DNA of 64,000 nucleotides from Poriferisodalis sp965208485 (lineage in GTDB: Bacteria; Actinomycetota; Acidimicrobiia; Acidimicrobiales; Poriferisodalaceae): assembly GCF_965208485.1 (NCBI RefSeq), contig NZ_OZ242344.1, positions 682,001 through 746,000 of the forward strand, written 5' to 3'. The position numbers and the translations under genes are program-made. Shown here one piece after another: positions 50,775 to 59,788 of the stretch. The notes under the pieces were generated by a model, which saw nothing but the letters and a program-made list of their open reading frames with translations, was not told where the DNA came from and ran no database searches. Every line of letters starts with the position of its first letter. Position 1 is the first letter of the stretch.

Positions 50775-51959
50775 TCAGATGATGGCGCTCTCGGGGAAGG
50801 GCCGATTCTCCACTACGCGCTGGTATCCCAGCGGCGTGAGATCCAGCGTGCGGTACTCGCCGTAGGCGATCCATTCCGACACACCCCGGCCGATGGCCGG
50901 TGACTGCTGCATGCCGTGCCCCGAGAAGCCGTTGGCAAAGATGAAGTTGACGACTTCGTGGTGCGGTCCCACGACCACGTTGTGATCGAGCGTGTTGTAG
51001 GCGTAATGGCCGGCCCACTGGCTCGTGACCTTGAGGCGTTCGAAGGCCGGGACACGGTGCACCAGCACCGGCCACACCTTGTTCTCGAAGATGTCGTGGT
51101 CCATCGCGAAGTCGTCGTAGTCGACAGTGGGATCGATGTCGGGAGTGCAGCCGCACATGTAGGCGTCGCCGTCGCTGCGCATGTGGACGCCGGTGGGATC
51201 GATGGTGAGCGGCAGGGCTCGATCAAGCGGGTTTGCCGCTTCGAAGACGAACGTGTACCGCTTGCGTGGTTCGACCGGCAGGTCTGCGCCGACCATGCGG
51301 GCCACTTCGACCGCACGGGGCCCTGCGGCATTCACCAGCGTTCCGCACCGGACGGTCTCGCCGGAGCTCAGCACGACGGCTTCGACCCGACCCGACCCGA
51401 CGACCAAGTCGATGGCCTCGGAGGTCAGGTACTCGACGCCGTTGCGGCGGGCTTTGCGCCGCCACCAGTCGAACATCGTGCCCGAGTCGAAGTAGCCCTC
51501 GTCGACGAGGTTGTGGCTGCCGCACACGATGTCGTCGACGTTGTAGAAGGGGTACGCGGCCTTGATCTCGGCCGGGCTCATGATGCGGGTGCCGGCCCCG
51601 AGTTCGGCTTGGATGGCCTGGTTGCGCCGCAATGTGGCAGCGAAGTCGTCGTCGCCGGCGAGGTACATGTAGCCGAAGTGGTGGACGAACAGATCCGGCA
51701 CTTCGGGGTCGCCGCCGAGATACTCACGGAAATTGCGCACGAAATCGGCGCCGAACCGGGAAATCTCGACGTTGAGCGGGTTGGAGAACTGCTGGCGCAT
51801 GCAGCTGTTGGTGAGCGACGTCGACGCCTGGGAGTAGCTCGGGTCTCGTTCGACTACCAGGACGCTGCCGTCGAAGCCGTCGTTCGCCGACAGCGCCCAG
51901 GCAATGGACGAGCCGATGACCGCGCCGCCCACAATCACAACGTCGTACGTGTCTCGCAC
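50775..51959 (-). CDS. FAD-dependent amino acid/sarcosine oxidase-type oxidoreductase
   Basis: A 394-residue DAO-family protein; GTG 51959 chosen because it places the FAD motif YDVVIVGGAVIGSSIAWALS at the N-terminus (ATG 51995 also in frame). Other features are SYSQASTSLTNSCMRQQFSN, which may contain the residue near the flavin, TLVNAAGPRAVEVARMVGAD, and the C-terminal FANGFSGHGMQQSPAIGRGV. It oxidises an amine or N-methyl compound, giving H2O2 or feeding electrons elsewhere. A copy of its tail lies at 46186-46266. The ~310 bp between it and the SDR gene (51960-52273) show only promoter-length sequence. Confidence 0.85.
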   Translation of the reverse strand: MRDTYDVVIVGGAVIGSSIAWALSANDGFDGSVLVVERDPSYSQASTSLTNSCMRQQFSNPLNVEISRFGADFVRNFREYLGGDPEVPDLFVHHFGYMYLAGDDDFAATLRRNQAIQAELGAGTRIMSPAEIKAAYPFYNVDDIVCGSHNLVDEGYFDSGTMFDWWRRKARRNGVEYLTSEAIDLVVGSGRVEAVVLSSGETVRCGTLVNAAGPRAVEVARMVGADLPVEPRKRYTFVFEAANPLDRALPLTIDPTGVHMRSDGDAYMCGCTPDIDPTVDYDDFAMDHDIFENKVWPVLVHRVPAFERLKVTSQWAGHYAYNTLDHNVVVGPHHEVVNFIFANGFSGHGMQQSPAIGRGVSEWIAYGEYRTLDLTPLGYQRVVENRPFPESAII

Positions 51960-52273
51960 AGACCGTCTCTCTGACTGCAACCCTGGCCGGCGCATCCTGT
52001 CGCTGGTAGGCGCCGTCTCACGCCCAAGATGTTGGCAGCCCCGACCGCCGCCGTCACCACGGCGTCGTTGCCGCCTCAGTCTCGCACCGCCCTCACGTCC
52101 AGTGTATTGGGGTGTGTCGAGGTCATCACGGCTTGTCGTGGGAGACCGTCACGCAGGCAGCCGCCAGAGACTGTCGCCAAGGAAAGTCACCTGAGAGAGC
52201 CATCAGAATGAGCCTTTGCGGACAATGTGGCAATGTCAGATGACACCAGGAGCGCCGGATCGGGAGAGCAGAC

Positions 52274-53044
52274 ATGAGACTGCAGGGCAAGGTGGCGCTG
52301 ATCACCGGAGCCGGCGGGGGCATCGGCCGGGCCACGGCGCTGCGTTTCGCAGCCGAGGGCGCCCGCATCGTCGCTGTCGACGTTGCCCCTTCCAACGACG
52401 GCACCGTGGCCGATGTGCGGGCTGCGGGCGGCGAGGCTATTGCCGTTCGGGCCGATGTCACGGTCGAATCCGAAGTGGCCGCCGCGTTCCGTCAAGCCGA
52501 AGAGGAATTCGGCGGACTCGACATCGCCTTCAACAACGCCGGGATCATGCTCGACGACGACACCGACGCCGTCAAGACCGGCGAGGAGACGATCGACCGC
52601 ACCTTCGGCGTCAACATCAAGGGTGTGCTGTACGGCTGCAAGCACGCCGTGGAAGCGATGCGCCGGCGCGGCGGCGGTTCGATCATCAACACAGCGTCTT
52701 TCGTGGCCTCTGTCGGGGCCGCCACGCCCCAGATCGCGTACACGGCCTCCAAGGGCGCTGTGCTGTCGCTGACCCGGGAGTTGGCGGTGGTGCACGCCCG
52801 GGAGAACATCCGCGTCAATGCACTCTCACCGGGGCCGCTGCGCACCGAGATGCTGATGTCTTTCCTCGATACCCCCGAGAAGAAGCAGCGACGGCTGGTG
52901 CATGTGCCGATGGGCAGGTTCGGCGAAGCCGACGAGATGGCCTCCACAGCACTGTTCCTGGCATCAGACGACTCGTCCTACATGACGGGCGCGAATCTGC
53001 AGGTCGACGGCGGCCTCACCGCCGCCTACGTGACGCCCGAGTAG
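52274..53044 (+). CDS. Short-chain dehydrogenase/reductase
   Basis: A 256-residue classical SDR. It has the cofactor motif VALITGAGGGIGRATALRFA, NNAG in DIAFNNAGIML, catalytic Ser/Tyr/Lys in NTASFVASVGAATPQIAYTA followed by SKGAV, and the PG motif ALSPGPLRTEML. The acidic residue after strand 2 (VAVDVAPSND) predicts NAD rather than NADP. Substrate unknown; an aggag-like site (gggagagcagac) precedes the ATG. Confidence 0.88.
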   Translation: MRLQGKVALITGAGGGIGRATALRFAAEGARIVAVDVAPSNDGTVADVRAAGGEAIAVRADVTVESEVAAAFRQAEEEFGGLDIAFNNAGIMLDDDTDAVKTGEETIDRTFGVNIKGVLYGCKHAVEAMRRRGGGSIINTASFVASVGAATPQIAYTASKGAVLSLTRELAVVHARENIRVNALSPGPLRTEMLMSFLDTPEKKQRRLVHVPMGRFGEADEMASTALFLASDDSSYMTGANLQVDGGLTAAYVTPE

Positions 53045-53176
53045 CGCCTCGCTTGTCGGGTCCACAAGGGTCCGGCCCGGTTTGGTTCGGAGCTCCAGTC
53101 TGCGGAAGTCGACTTGCTGCGCCGGGACTCCGTCCGTCAGAGAATCACCGATGCGGTCACTCGTCGCAGAACGACC

Positions 53177-53548
53177 ATGACTGAACCCGTCGGGGACATT
53201 CCGTCAGCTGCGGGCTTGATCCCCGAAGAGGCCTGCGAACTGCGTCGAGAGCAAGATGCACGGCTTCGAGGATTGCAGGCGTTGTCGCGAAGCATGCTCG
53301 CCGGTTTCCTCTCGGCGGGACTCATTGCGTTCGCATTTCGGCCTCCCGACGCCGAGATCAGCCGTGGTTTCAGCTTCGCAGTCATCAACACCGCGTCCCC
53401 GCTTGTCATCGTCGCAATTCTCGTCGAATTCTCAGCCACTGGCTGGAAGGAGGACCCAGACATCAAGGCGCTGATCAACCGGCCTCGCGAGGCATCCACG
53501 GCAGTGCGACTCGATTGGCCCAACTGCTCAAATGAGATTCGCCCATGA
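53177..53548 (+). CDS. Small two-TM membrane protein
   Basis: A 123-residue protein from ATG 53177. An N-terminal acidic helix (EEACELRREQDARLRGLQAL) precedes TM1 (SMLAGFLSAGLIAFAF); TM2 is SFAVINTASPLVIVAILVEF. The short C-terminal tail is cytoplasmic. It overlaps a 49-codon gene by ATGA, which speaks for both being real. The family was not recognised; the architecture recalls small effector or holin-like proteins, but no direct evidence exists. Confidence 0.55.
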   Translation: MTEPVGDIPSAAGLIPEEACELRREQDARLRGLQALSRSMLAGFLSAGLIAFAFRPPDAEISRGFSFAVINTASPLVIVAILVEFSATGWKEDPDIKALINRPREASTAVRLDWPNCSNEIRP

Positions 53549-53694
53549 CCAAGACTGGCGACTCGCATACCGACAGTGAGAACTCGGACGTGCCTCAGCC
53601 GCCAGAATTTCCGAGCGTCATCGTGAATCGCGGGCTGCTCGGCATTCCCGACGTGTTGGCCTTCTGGCGCCGTAAGAAGTCAACTTCGTCATAG
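53545..53694 (+). CDS. 49-residue protein coupled to the two-TM protein
   Basis: Starts at the ATG that overlaps the upstream stop (ATGA at 53545-53548). The peptide MTKTGDSHTDSENSDVPQPP, EFPSVIVNRGLLGIPDVLAF, WRRKKSTSS has an acidic disordered start and an amphipathic, basic C-terminus. No family recognised. The overlap is its main support. Confidence 0.45.
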   Translation: MTKTGDSHTDSENSDVPQPPEFPSVIVNRGLLGIPDVLAFWRRKKSTSS

Positions 53695-53885
53695 AGGCCA
53701 ATCATCGAGGCCTGCGGCCGGCATTTCCGCGATGGAACCCGAGCGCCCCGTTCGGTCGGCAGAGTCGCCAGCTGCAACCCTGCGGCAATTGAGTTTCGCT
53801 TCGAGGTTGGCCGGCCACACTGCATGCGGAGTGCATCGCCAATCAGCGTCCTGCAGCATCTGTGCTTGGCCTTGCAGCTGATCGG

Positions 53886-55373
53886 TCAGGCTGCGGTTGC
53901 TGGTTTGTCTTGCGGGGTGCTGACCGGTCCGGGTGATCGGGTTGGATCTCGGCCAGGCCGTTGAGGGCTGGGTTCGGCGGGCGGTGCCAGCCGGGTCCGG
54001 TCGTCGGGGGGTGCTCGGCGGGGTCGGCCGTCGGGTGGGGTCTCGATGGACCAGTGGCGTTGGTGGTGGTCGATGTGGCAGGGCTCGCACAGGCTGGCGA
54101 GGTTCACGATGTCGCTGAGGCCGCCGTCTTCGTAGTAGTCGATGTGGTGGGCGTGACAGTGCTCGCTGTGGGTGGCACATGCGATGCAGCCGCCGTCGCG
54201 GATGGCCAAGATGATGCGCTGGGCTTCCGAAGCGCTGCGCACCCGCCCCAGGGCGAGCTGGCTCCAGTCGCCGTTGAAGATGGCGGGCAGGATCTTGGCA
54301 TCGGCTGCCAGTTCGGCGAGCTGAGCCGCGGAGATGGGGGTGCCGTCGTCGAGACGGGGGTTGGCGAGCCGTCCGGAGGCGATGTCGTAGTCGGCCGCGA
54401 TGACCAGGTTGGCTTGGGGCCGCTGACGTCCCAGCATCAGGTCGCACAGCGCATCCGCGTTGCGCTGGGGGAAGCTGTCCTCAGCGGATGCGTCGCGTCG
54501 GCGCACGGCGCGCTCGGCTGCGGCGAGCAGCGTGTTGATCTGGCGGCCCGCAATGAAGTCCAGATCGGCGGCCAGGTGCCACATGCCGTCGTCGCCGAGC
54601 CGCATCGAGCAGCGCCGCTTGTGCCGCTGCAACGCCAGCTCCGCGTCAGCAGGCTCTACCGCACCCCCCGGTGCCGCAGAGGCGGCCTCCGCAGCGAGAT
54701 CGGCATACACCTGCTGGCTCTCATACGCGAGAGTGTGACGGGCGACCACATCGGAGGGATACGCCCCGCACAGCCCCAAGAAACTCTCCTCGCTGCGACG
54801 ATGAACCTTGGGCGCCTCACGAGCAATCACCCTCGCATGAGAAAGCTGGATCTGCCCCTCGGCCAGCGCGTCGAGCGTGCCGCCAAGGGAATGCTCGCCG
54901 AGCGCCTCAGCGAGACGGGCCTCGCTGCGAGCCTGCGCAGAGTTCATACGCGTGTACTCGCGCAGCTGCCACGCAGCCGACTGCGCACCATCGCGGGACA
55001 CCAGCTCGCCCACCGCCGCCAGAAACCGAGCCTCCGCACAAGAACGCTCGGCCGCCAACTCGACGACACGATCCACCAGATCGCCGTCGGTCAGCGACTC
55101 CAGCCCCATCTCAGCCACACAACGTGCATCGACGAACGGGCCCCGCTGCGCACCCCGAGCCCTGGCTGCTTCACGGTTGAGCTCTCTCCAGTGCTCCGCC
55201 TCGTCTCGGGACGGCTCAGCATGCTCGCAATCGTTGATCGAACCCGTCTGAGAGACTGACAGACACGCAGAATCGCAAGCCGTGTTCGTATCAATAAACG
55301 AGGCGTCATCGCCGGAGGTATGTTCGATGCCCTGTTCGTTGAACACAACAGAAGCATACACACGTATGCTCAC
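53886..55373 (-). CDS. DUF222/HNH endonuclease, 13E12 repeat family
   Basis: A 495-residue protein if started at GTG 55373; starts at 55361 or 55346 are also possible. The DUF222 region (VDRVVELAAERSCAEARFLA, REYTRMNSAQARSEARLAEA) is followed by a C-terminal HNH nuclease: CIACATHSEHCHAHHIDYYE, then SDIVNLASLCEPCHIDHHQR, with the zinc cysteines and the HH of the active site. The tail is proline/arginine-rich. Such genes are abundant in actinobacteria, are mobile and often damage-induced. The inverted repeat at 55353-55370 lies over the start and may be its operator. Confidence 0.85.
   Translation of the reverse strand: MSIRVYASVVFNEQGIEHTSGDDASFIDTNTACDSACLSVSQTGSINDCEHAEPSRDEAEHWRELNREAARARGAQRGPFVDARCVAEMGLESLTDGDLVDRVVELAAERSCAEARFLAAVGELVSRDGAQSAAWQLREYTRMNSAQARSEARLAEALGEHSLGGTLDALAEGQIQLSHARVIAREAPKVHRRSEESFLGLCGAYPSDVVARHTLAYESQQVYADLAAEAASAAPGGAVEPADAELALQRHKRRCSMRLGDDGMWHLAADLDFIAGRQINTLLAAAERAVRRRDASAEDSFPQRNADALCDLMLGRQRPQANLVIAADYDIASGRLANPRLDDGTPISAAQLAELAADAKILPAIFNGDWSQLALGRVRSASEAQRIILAIRDGGCIACATHSEHCHAHHIDYYEDGGLSDIVNLASLCEPCHIDHHQRHWSIETPPDGRPRRAPPDDRTRLAPPAEPSPQRPGRDPTRSPGPVSTPQDKPATAA
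55353..55370. promoter_or_regulatory. Inverted repeat at the start of the HNH gene
   Basis: The sequence agcatac acac gtatgct is a perfect 7-bp inverted repeat with a 4-bp spacer, placed at the 5' end of the HNH gene in an AT-richer stretch. It looks like a repressor site. It does not match the actinobacterial LexA box closely. If it is an operator, translation probably starts at one of the GTG codons just downstream. Confidence 0.45.
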
Positions 55374-56074
55374 AAATACAACTACCTGTCTGCACCAATT
55401 TCGGACTATTCCAGTGCCGTCGATATGCATGATCGAAGTGTTTTCGAACGGCAAAACCGAGAATCACACCTAGGCGGTTAAGCCATCCGTATCCTCGCGC
55501 CTTCGCATCGCATTACGGAAATCAAAGAACACGTCGTCGCCCAACCGGCGCTCTGCTGCACACCACGCGCTGGCACGGCTCCTGTGATAACACCAGCCGC
55601 CAGCACCCGGAACAACCCCACCCAGCGGGCACGGCCACCGTCCGGGAAGAACCGCCCTCCAAGCTCTGCCTTTGAACTCTGCTCTCGAACGACCCCGAGC
55701 GTTATGCCAGCACTCGCCGGCGCAGCAATTCCAGCACAACCATGGAGCGATCCGGCATGTATCAAAGAACAGGAGCGTCTGCCGACCTGTCGTACGCCTC
55801 ACACTCGCTGCGAGCAACACCGAGAATGCCGCGAAGCATTCTTCAGGTCTCAAGACAAAAAGGGGGTGCCATCCCGCTCTTCCTCAAGTTTCAGCGGAGA
55901 GCGCGAAAGGTCTGAGCGCGACAAAGTCAGTGATGGAACCCAACCGTAACCGAACAAAGGAACGACAGGAACGTGAGCGACGCCACCTCAAGAGGAAATA
56001 CAGCGACACCTACATCCGAGTTAGCTTGGGGTCTTCGCTGGCAACGCGAGGCTCGACAGGGCATCCAGATTCGC
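55374..56074. other. Intergenic stretch without recognisable gene
   Basis: About 700 bp between the HNH gene and the 3' end of the disrupted cell-wall-binding gene. It begins AT-rich (promoter of the HNH gene), then has several overlapping short open frames on both strands, none with protein-like composition or a good start. I see no RNA gene in it. Confidence 0.4.
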
Positions 56075-56632
56075 TCAGTGGGACATCTGCTCCCAGTGAT
56101 TGCTGCGTACTCCGCGCGGATCGGCTTCGCTGGGATCGTGATAGGCGTAATCCCTGCTATAGTTGAGGTGAGTGGGGTGAAAACACAACTCATCGCTGTC
56201 GATAGACCACCCCTTGGGGCAGGCTCTAGAAACTACTAGGGCATTTACTTCGGATCGCGTCATCCCTCTGCAGTCCCAGCCGCCGCCCAGATAAGCATCG
56301 CACCCACCACCTACGAAGTCACTGTACATCTGCTCCAGAGTTTGCGTATCCTCGGGATCATCGCACTCTGCGTATCCGGTGTAGTATCCGCAGTCTACGG
56401 CGAACCTTTGCACTTCAGCTAATTCAGCCGCCCAATCCGGGTTGACGTTGATTTCCAACACCCATTCGGTTGAGTCCTCCTCGCTTTCGGTCACGGTCTC
56501 CTCTTCGGGATCGGTTTCCTCGGGTTCGGAAGCCTTGCCGGATGGTTCAGTCGTTGTGCTGGTGCCGGCGGTGGTGTCGCCGCTGGCGCGTCGGCCGACT
56601 AGTTGCGCTGTCTCCCACCGGGTCGCGCCGCC
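56075..56632 (-). pseudogene. Cell-wall-binding repeat protein, C-terminal part cut off by IS elements
   Basis: The frame is open from the IS junction at 56632 to the stop at 56075. It starts GGATRWETAQLVGRRASG, the second half of a cell-wall-binding repeat 2 (PF04122-type), followed by a Thr/Glu/Pro-rich linker and a cysteine-rich tail (AVDCGYYTGYAECDDPEDTQ, GGGCDAYLGGGWDCRGM). The tail has six cysteines, fitting an exported protein. The 5' part lies at 59228-59612. Joining the two parts through the TAAG target restores GRDMTRLGGATRWETAQLV in frame. An internal GTG at 56494 could express only the tail. Confidence 0.8.
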
Positions 56633-56635
56633 TAA

Positions 56636-57593
56636 GAGGCCGCGCGGATAGGCGGCCGTCCACGGGTCGTCTGGTTCGCCGGTGTATTGGTCGGGTTGTC
56701 CTGAACTTGACGACCGTGGAGGCCGGTTTCATCATGCGCGCTTTGAGCAAGGTGGTGGTGGATGTCATCTGGGCTGCGGTCGAGCCGCGGTTGGCTCGTC
56801 CCCGGTCGCATCCGCTGGGCTGTCACCGGCCTCGGATATCGGATCGGCTGTGCCTGCGGGGGATCATCATCAGGCTGGTGACGGGCTGCTCGTGGGAGTC
56901 CGTTGAGCACCTGTTGGACGGCGAGGTGTCTGACACGACGCTGCGGTCGCGCCGCGACGAATGGGTCGCCGCCGGGGTGTTCGATCACATCGCGGCCGAG
57001 GCGATCGCCGCGTGGGACCGCATCATGGGCCTGCGGCTCGCCGATCTGTGCGTCGACGGCTCGGTCCACAAGGCCCCTTGCGGCGGGGCGGGGACTGGCA
57101 AAAGCCCTGTTGACAGGCGGAAACTGGGCTGGAAGTGGTCGCTGGCGACCGACGCGGCGGGCACCCCGGTCGCGTGGGCCGCCGACGGCGCGAACCGCAA
57201 CGACATCATGCTGTTCGAGCCCACCCTCGCCGAGATCGAACGCCGAGGCCTGCACCACGACATCGAAACCGTCCATCTCGACCGCGGCTACATCGGCGCC
57301 CGCGTCGACCGGGCCGTCCACAAAGCAGGCATCGCCGACATCGAGCGGCCCGCCAAGCGGCCCCCCACAACCACAGACCCCAAACCGGCCGCCGCCCCCA
57401 TGGGGCTGCGCTGGACAGTGGAGCGCACCAACTCCTGGCTGTCCAACTACGGGCAGCTACGACGCAACACCGACCGCAAACCCCAGCACCGCCTCGCCCA
57501 ACTCGCCCTCGCCATAACGCTCATCATCGTCATCAAACTCATCGACCACCGCAACCGCTGGCAGCCCACCGAACCACCTATCCGCTGACGCTC
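56636..57593 (+). mobile_element. IS5-family element (958 bp) with TAA target duplication
   Basis: Ends are gaggccgcgcggatagg (left) and the complement of gagcgtcagcggatagg (right), 12 of 17 identical with gcggatagg fully shared. It is flanked by TAA at 56633-56635 and 57594-57596, the 3-bp TNA-type duplication known for several IS5 subgroups. The right duplication also forms part of the TAAG beside the IS1380 element, so the two elements share target bases. The right inverted repeat overlaps the end of the transposase gene. Confidence 0.85.
56734..57588 (+). CDS. IS5 family transposase
   Basis: A 284-residue DDE transposase, ATG 56734 (MRALSKVVVDVIWAAVEPRL). The acidic triad is seen in ADLCVDGSVHKAPCGGAGTG, ETVHLDRGYIGARVDRAVHK and RWTVERTNSWLSNYGQLRRN. 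The N-terminal insertion-element domain is GIIIRLVTGCSWESVEHLLD. The frame has no lesion, so the element may be active. Confidence 0.88.
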   Translation: MRALSKVVVDVIWAAVEPRLARPRSHPLGCHRPRISDRLCLRGIIIRLVTGCSWESVEHLLDGEVSDTTLRSRRDEWVAAGVFDHIAAEAIAAWDRIMGLRLADLCVDGSVHKAPCGGAGTGKSPVDRRKLGWKWSLATDAAGTPVAWAADGANRNDIMLFEPTLAEIERRGLHHDIETVHLDRGYIGARVDRAVHKAGIADIERPAKRPPTTTDPKPAAAPMGLRWTVERTNSWLSNYGQLRRNTDRKPQHRLAQLALAITLIIVIKLIDHRNRWQPTEPPIR

Positions 57594-57597
57594 TAAG

Positions 57598-59227
57598 CCC
57601 CGATCCACCGGTTCGGTTGGGCTGGTGGGGGTTTGCGTCCACCAGAAAGGCCTCCTGACGTGGCATTTTGCCGGTTGTGAGAACGCGGCGTGATGCCATG
57701 ACGGGAGGCACTTTCTGTGAGCGATGATACGCGGTTGTTGGACCGGGTCGAGGCAGTGTTCGACGAGGGCTCTTTGGTGGGGGACGCGGGTCTGCTGGCG
57801 GTGGGCACCTTGGCGGGCCGGCTGGGCTTGGAGGGCTTGATCGACGAGACTGTGCGTCCGCCGGCGGCGGGCCGCGGGTCGGGAGCGAAGGTGCTCACGG
57901 CGGTGTGCTCGATGCTGGTGGGCGGGTCGTTCTTCTCTGACGCGGATCGGCTGCGGGCCGGCTCGGCTGGGTCGGTGCTGGGGTTCGCGCCGGTGGCGCC
58001 GTCCACGCTGGGGACGTTCGCGAGGTCGTTCTCGTGGGGTCATGTGCGCCAGCTCGACCGCGCCCAGGAGCTCGCGTTGGGCCGTGCGTGGGCTGCTGGG
58101 GCCGCCCCGGCCGCGGAAGCGATCACGGTCGACATCGACTCCACGCTGTGCGAGGTGCACAGCGACGCGAAGCACGGCGCCGCGTACGGCCACGGCGGGC
58201 GGCTCGGCTATCACCCGCTGGTGGCGGCCCGCGACGACACCGGTGAGATCGTGCACTCCCGGATGCGCAAGGGCTCCTCGCAGCGGGGACACGTCGATTT
58301 CGCCGCGGAGACCTTGGCGCGGGTGCGCCGCCTGGCGCCGGGCGCGGCGCTCACGCTTCGAGCTGACGCGGGGTTCTTCTCGTGGGACCTGATCGACAAG
58401 CTCGACGCGCACGGCACGAGGTTCCTGATCGCGATCGCCCGCAACCCTGCTGTCGACAAGGCGATCGCCGCCATCGGCGACGACGACTGGACACCGATCG
58501 GCTACACCGACGACGGCGAAGCCCAGGTCGCCCAGGCCACGCTGACCAGCGGCCGACGCGCTGCGGGCAAGCCCAAGCGCACGGTCCGCCTCGTGGTGCG
58601 CCGCACCCGCCTCGTCGGCGACCAAGCCGAGCTGTGGCCGAACTGGCGCCACCACGCGTTCGTCACCGACATCGACGACGACGAGCTCGACACCAAAGCA
58701 GCCGACACCGCCTACCGCGCCCACGCCCGCGTCGAACAAGCAATCAAGGACCTCAAAGCCGGCGGCCTCGCCCACAGCCCCTCAGGACGGTTCGCGGCCA
58801 ACGCCGCCTGGCTCGCCTTCGCCGTCCTCGCCCACAACATCGCACGCTGGACCGCGCGCATCGGCCGGGTCCACGAACCCCGCAAGCTCACCGTCGCAGC
58901 CACCATCGCCCGACGCCTGCTCAACATCCCCGCCCGGCTCGTCAACCGCAGCGGCCGACCCACCCTGCGGCTGCCCGCCAAATGGCCCTGGGCAGCCCAG
59001 TTCACCGCCGCGCTGCGACACATCCGCAACCTGCCCCAGCGCTGCTGAGCAAACCCCAGCGCCACGCAGCGCCGCGCAGCACACCCCAGGCGCAGCACAC
59101 AAACCAACCCCCGAGCCGACGCCGACCAACCACGCGTCCGCCCAGCCCTCACCCCGCCCCCACGACAAACCGCGCCACCGACATCCCGCCCAACCCGACA
59201 CCGCACACCCCACCGGTGGATCTGGGC
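57598..59227 (+). mobile_element. IS1380-family element, complete (1630 bp), TAAG duplication
   Basis: The left end ccccgatccaccggt (from 57598) and right end accggtggatctgggc (to 59227) form the inverted repeat. TAAG at 57594-57597 and 59228-59231 is the 4-bp target duplication typical of IS1380. The target lies inside a cell-wall-binding repeat gene on the minus strand, between 'GRDMTR' and 'GGATRWETA'. The left duplication was shared with or created by the neighbouring IS5-family element. The right arm contains ~180 bp of C-rich non-coding sequence. Confidence 0.88.
57717..59048 (+). CDS. IS1380 family transposase, complete
   Basis: A 443-residue DDE transposase, GTG 57717 with gggaggc upstream (about 57702). 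Catalytic residues sit in ITVDIDSTLCEVHSDAKHGA, TLRADAGFFSWDLIDKLDA and ARVEQAIKDLKAGGLAHSPS; GGRLGYHPLVAARDDTGEIV is the conserved family block. The C-terminus IARRLLNIPARLVNRSGRPT is shared with the truncated copy at the window start. No frameshift, so probably functional. Confidence 0.9.
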   Translation: MSDDTRLLDRVEAVFDEGSLVGDAGLLAVGTLAGRLGLEGLIDETVRPPAAGRGSGAKVLTAVCSMLVGGSFFSDADRLRAGSAGSVLGFAPVAPSTLGTFARSFSWGHVRQLDRAQELALGRAWAAGAAPAAEAITVDIDSTLCEVHSDAKHGAAYGHGGRLGYHPLVAARDDTGEIVHSRMRKGSSQRGHVDFAAETLARVRRLAPGAALTLRADAGFFSWDLIDKLDAHGTRFLIAIARNPAVDKAIAAIGDDDWTPIGYTDDGEAQVAQATLTSGRRAAGKPKRTVRLVVRRTRLVGDQAELWPNWRHHAFVTDIDDDELDTKAADTAYRAHARVEQAIKDLKAGGLAHSPSGRFAANAAWLAFAVLAHNIARWTARIGRVHEPRKLTVAATIARRLLNIPARLVNRSGRPTLRLPAKWPWAAQFTAALRHIRNLPQRC

Positions 59228-59612
59228 TAAGCGGGTCATGTCACGGCCGGCGATCTTTACTGTGGGCACCGCGGCGATACCGCCGAGAACGAACTCTCCT
59301 GCCGCGGCATTGTCGAGTCGAGCTTTCTGACTGGCAGGCATTGCGCCATCACGCGGCCCGGCGAGGACCACACAGTCCGTTCCGAGCACCCCGGCGAGCG
59401 TGACCGCGCTGTAGATGTCCGACTGCGCCGCCGCATCAGAACCGACCACGACGGGCACATCGCCAGAACAGTCCGACTCAGTCCACGGCTGCACCGTCGA
59501 GATACGCACCCCCGCTCTGCGCACCCGCCGCAGCGGGCAGCACCAACGGGCCCACCAGCGCCGCGGCCAACAGCACCGCCAACCATCGTCGCCCACGCAC
59601 AACCACTGGCAC
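59228..59612 (-). pseudogene. Cell-wall-binding repeat protein, signal peptide and N-terminal part
   Basis: GTG 59612, preceded by ggggg ag, gives a signal peptide (PVVVRGRRWLAVLLAAALVG, PLVLPAAAGAQSG). After a run of five C on the plus strand (near 59510) the protein continues only in another frame as RISTVQPWTESDCSGDVPVV, VGSDAAAQSDIYSAVTLAGV, LGTDCVVLAGPRDGAMPASQ, then VKIAGRDMTR. These are cell-wall-binding repeat 2 signatures (glycine-rich VVVGSD..., CVVLAGPRDG, IAGRDR). It is cut at 59231 by the IS1380 element; the rest is at 56075-56632. The gene is thus interrupted by two IS elements and one apparent frameshift. Confidence 0.8.
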
Positions 59613-59788
59613 GCTCCCCCAACTGACAGTCCCAGAACAGTACGCAGCGAAACTGCACGCAGCCACACATGCCCGCGCAGTCAGGCCGCGCGACCAGCCG
59701 AGCGACGGCGAGCGCCGCCATCTGAGCGCCCAACAAGCAGAACTAGTGTCCGGCGCAGGAGCGGCGGCAGCGCGCTGCCGCCGCATCG

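Noticed and set aside
55470..55853. Minus-strand 127-codon frame
   Set aside because: Composition (many Arg, Cys, Trp) and lack of ribosome site suggest a chance frame.
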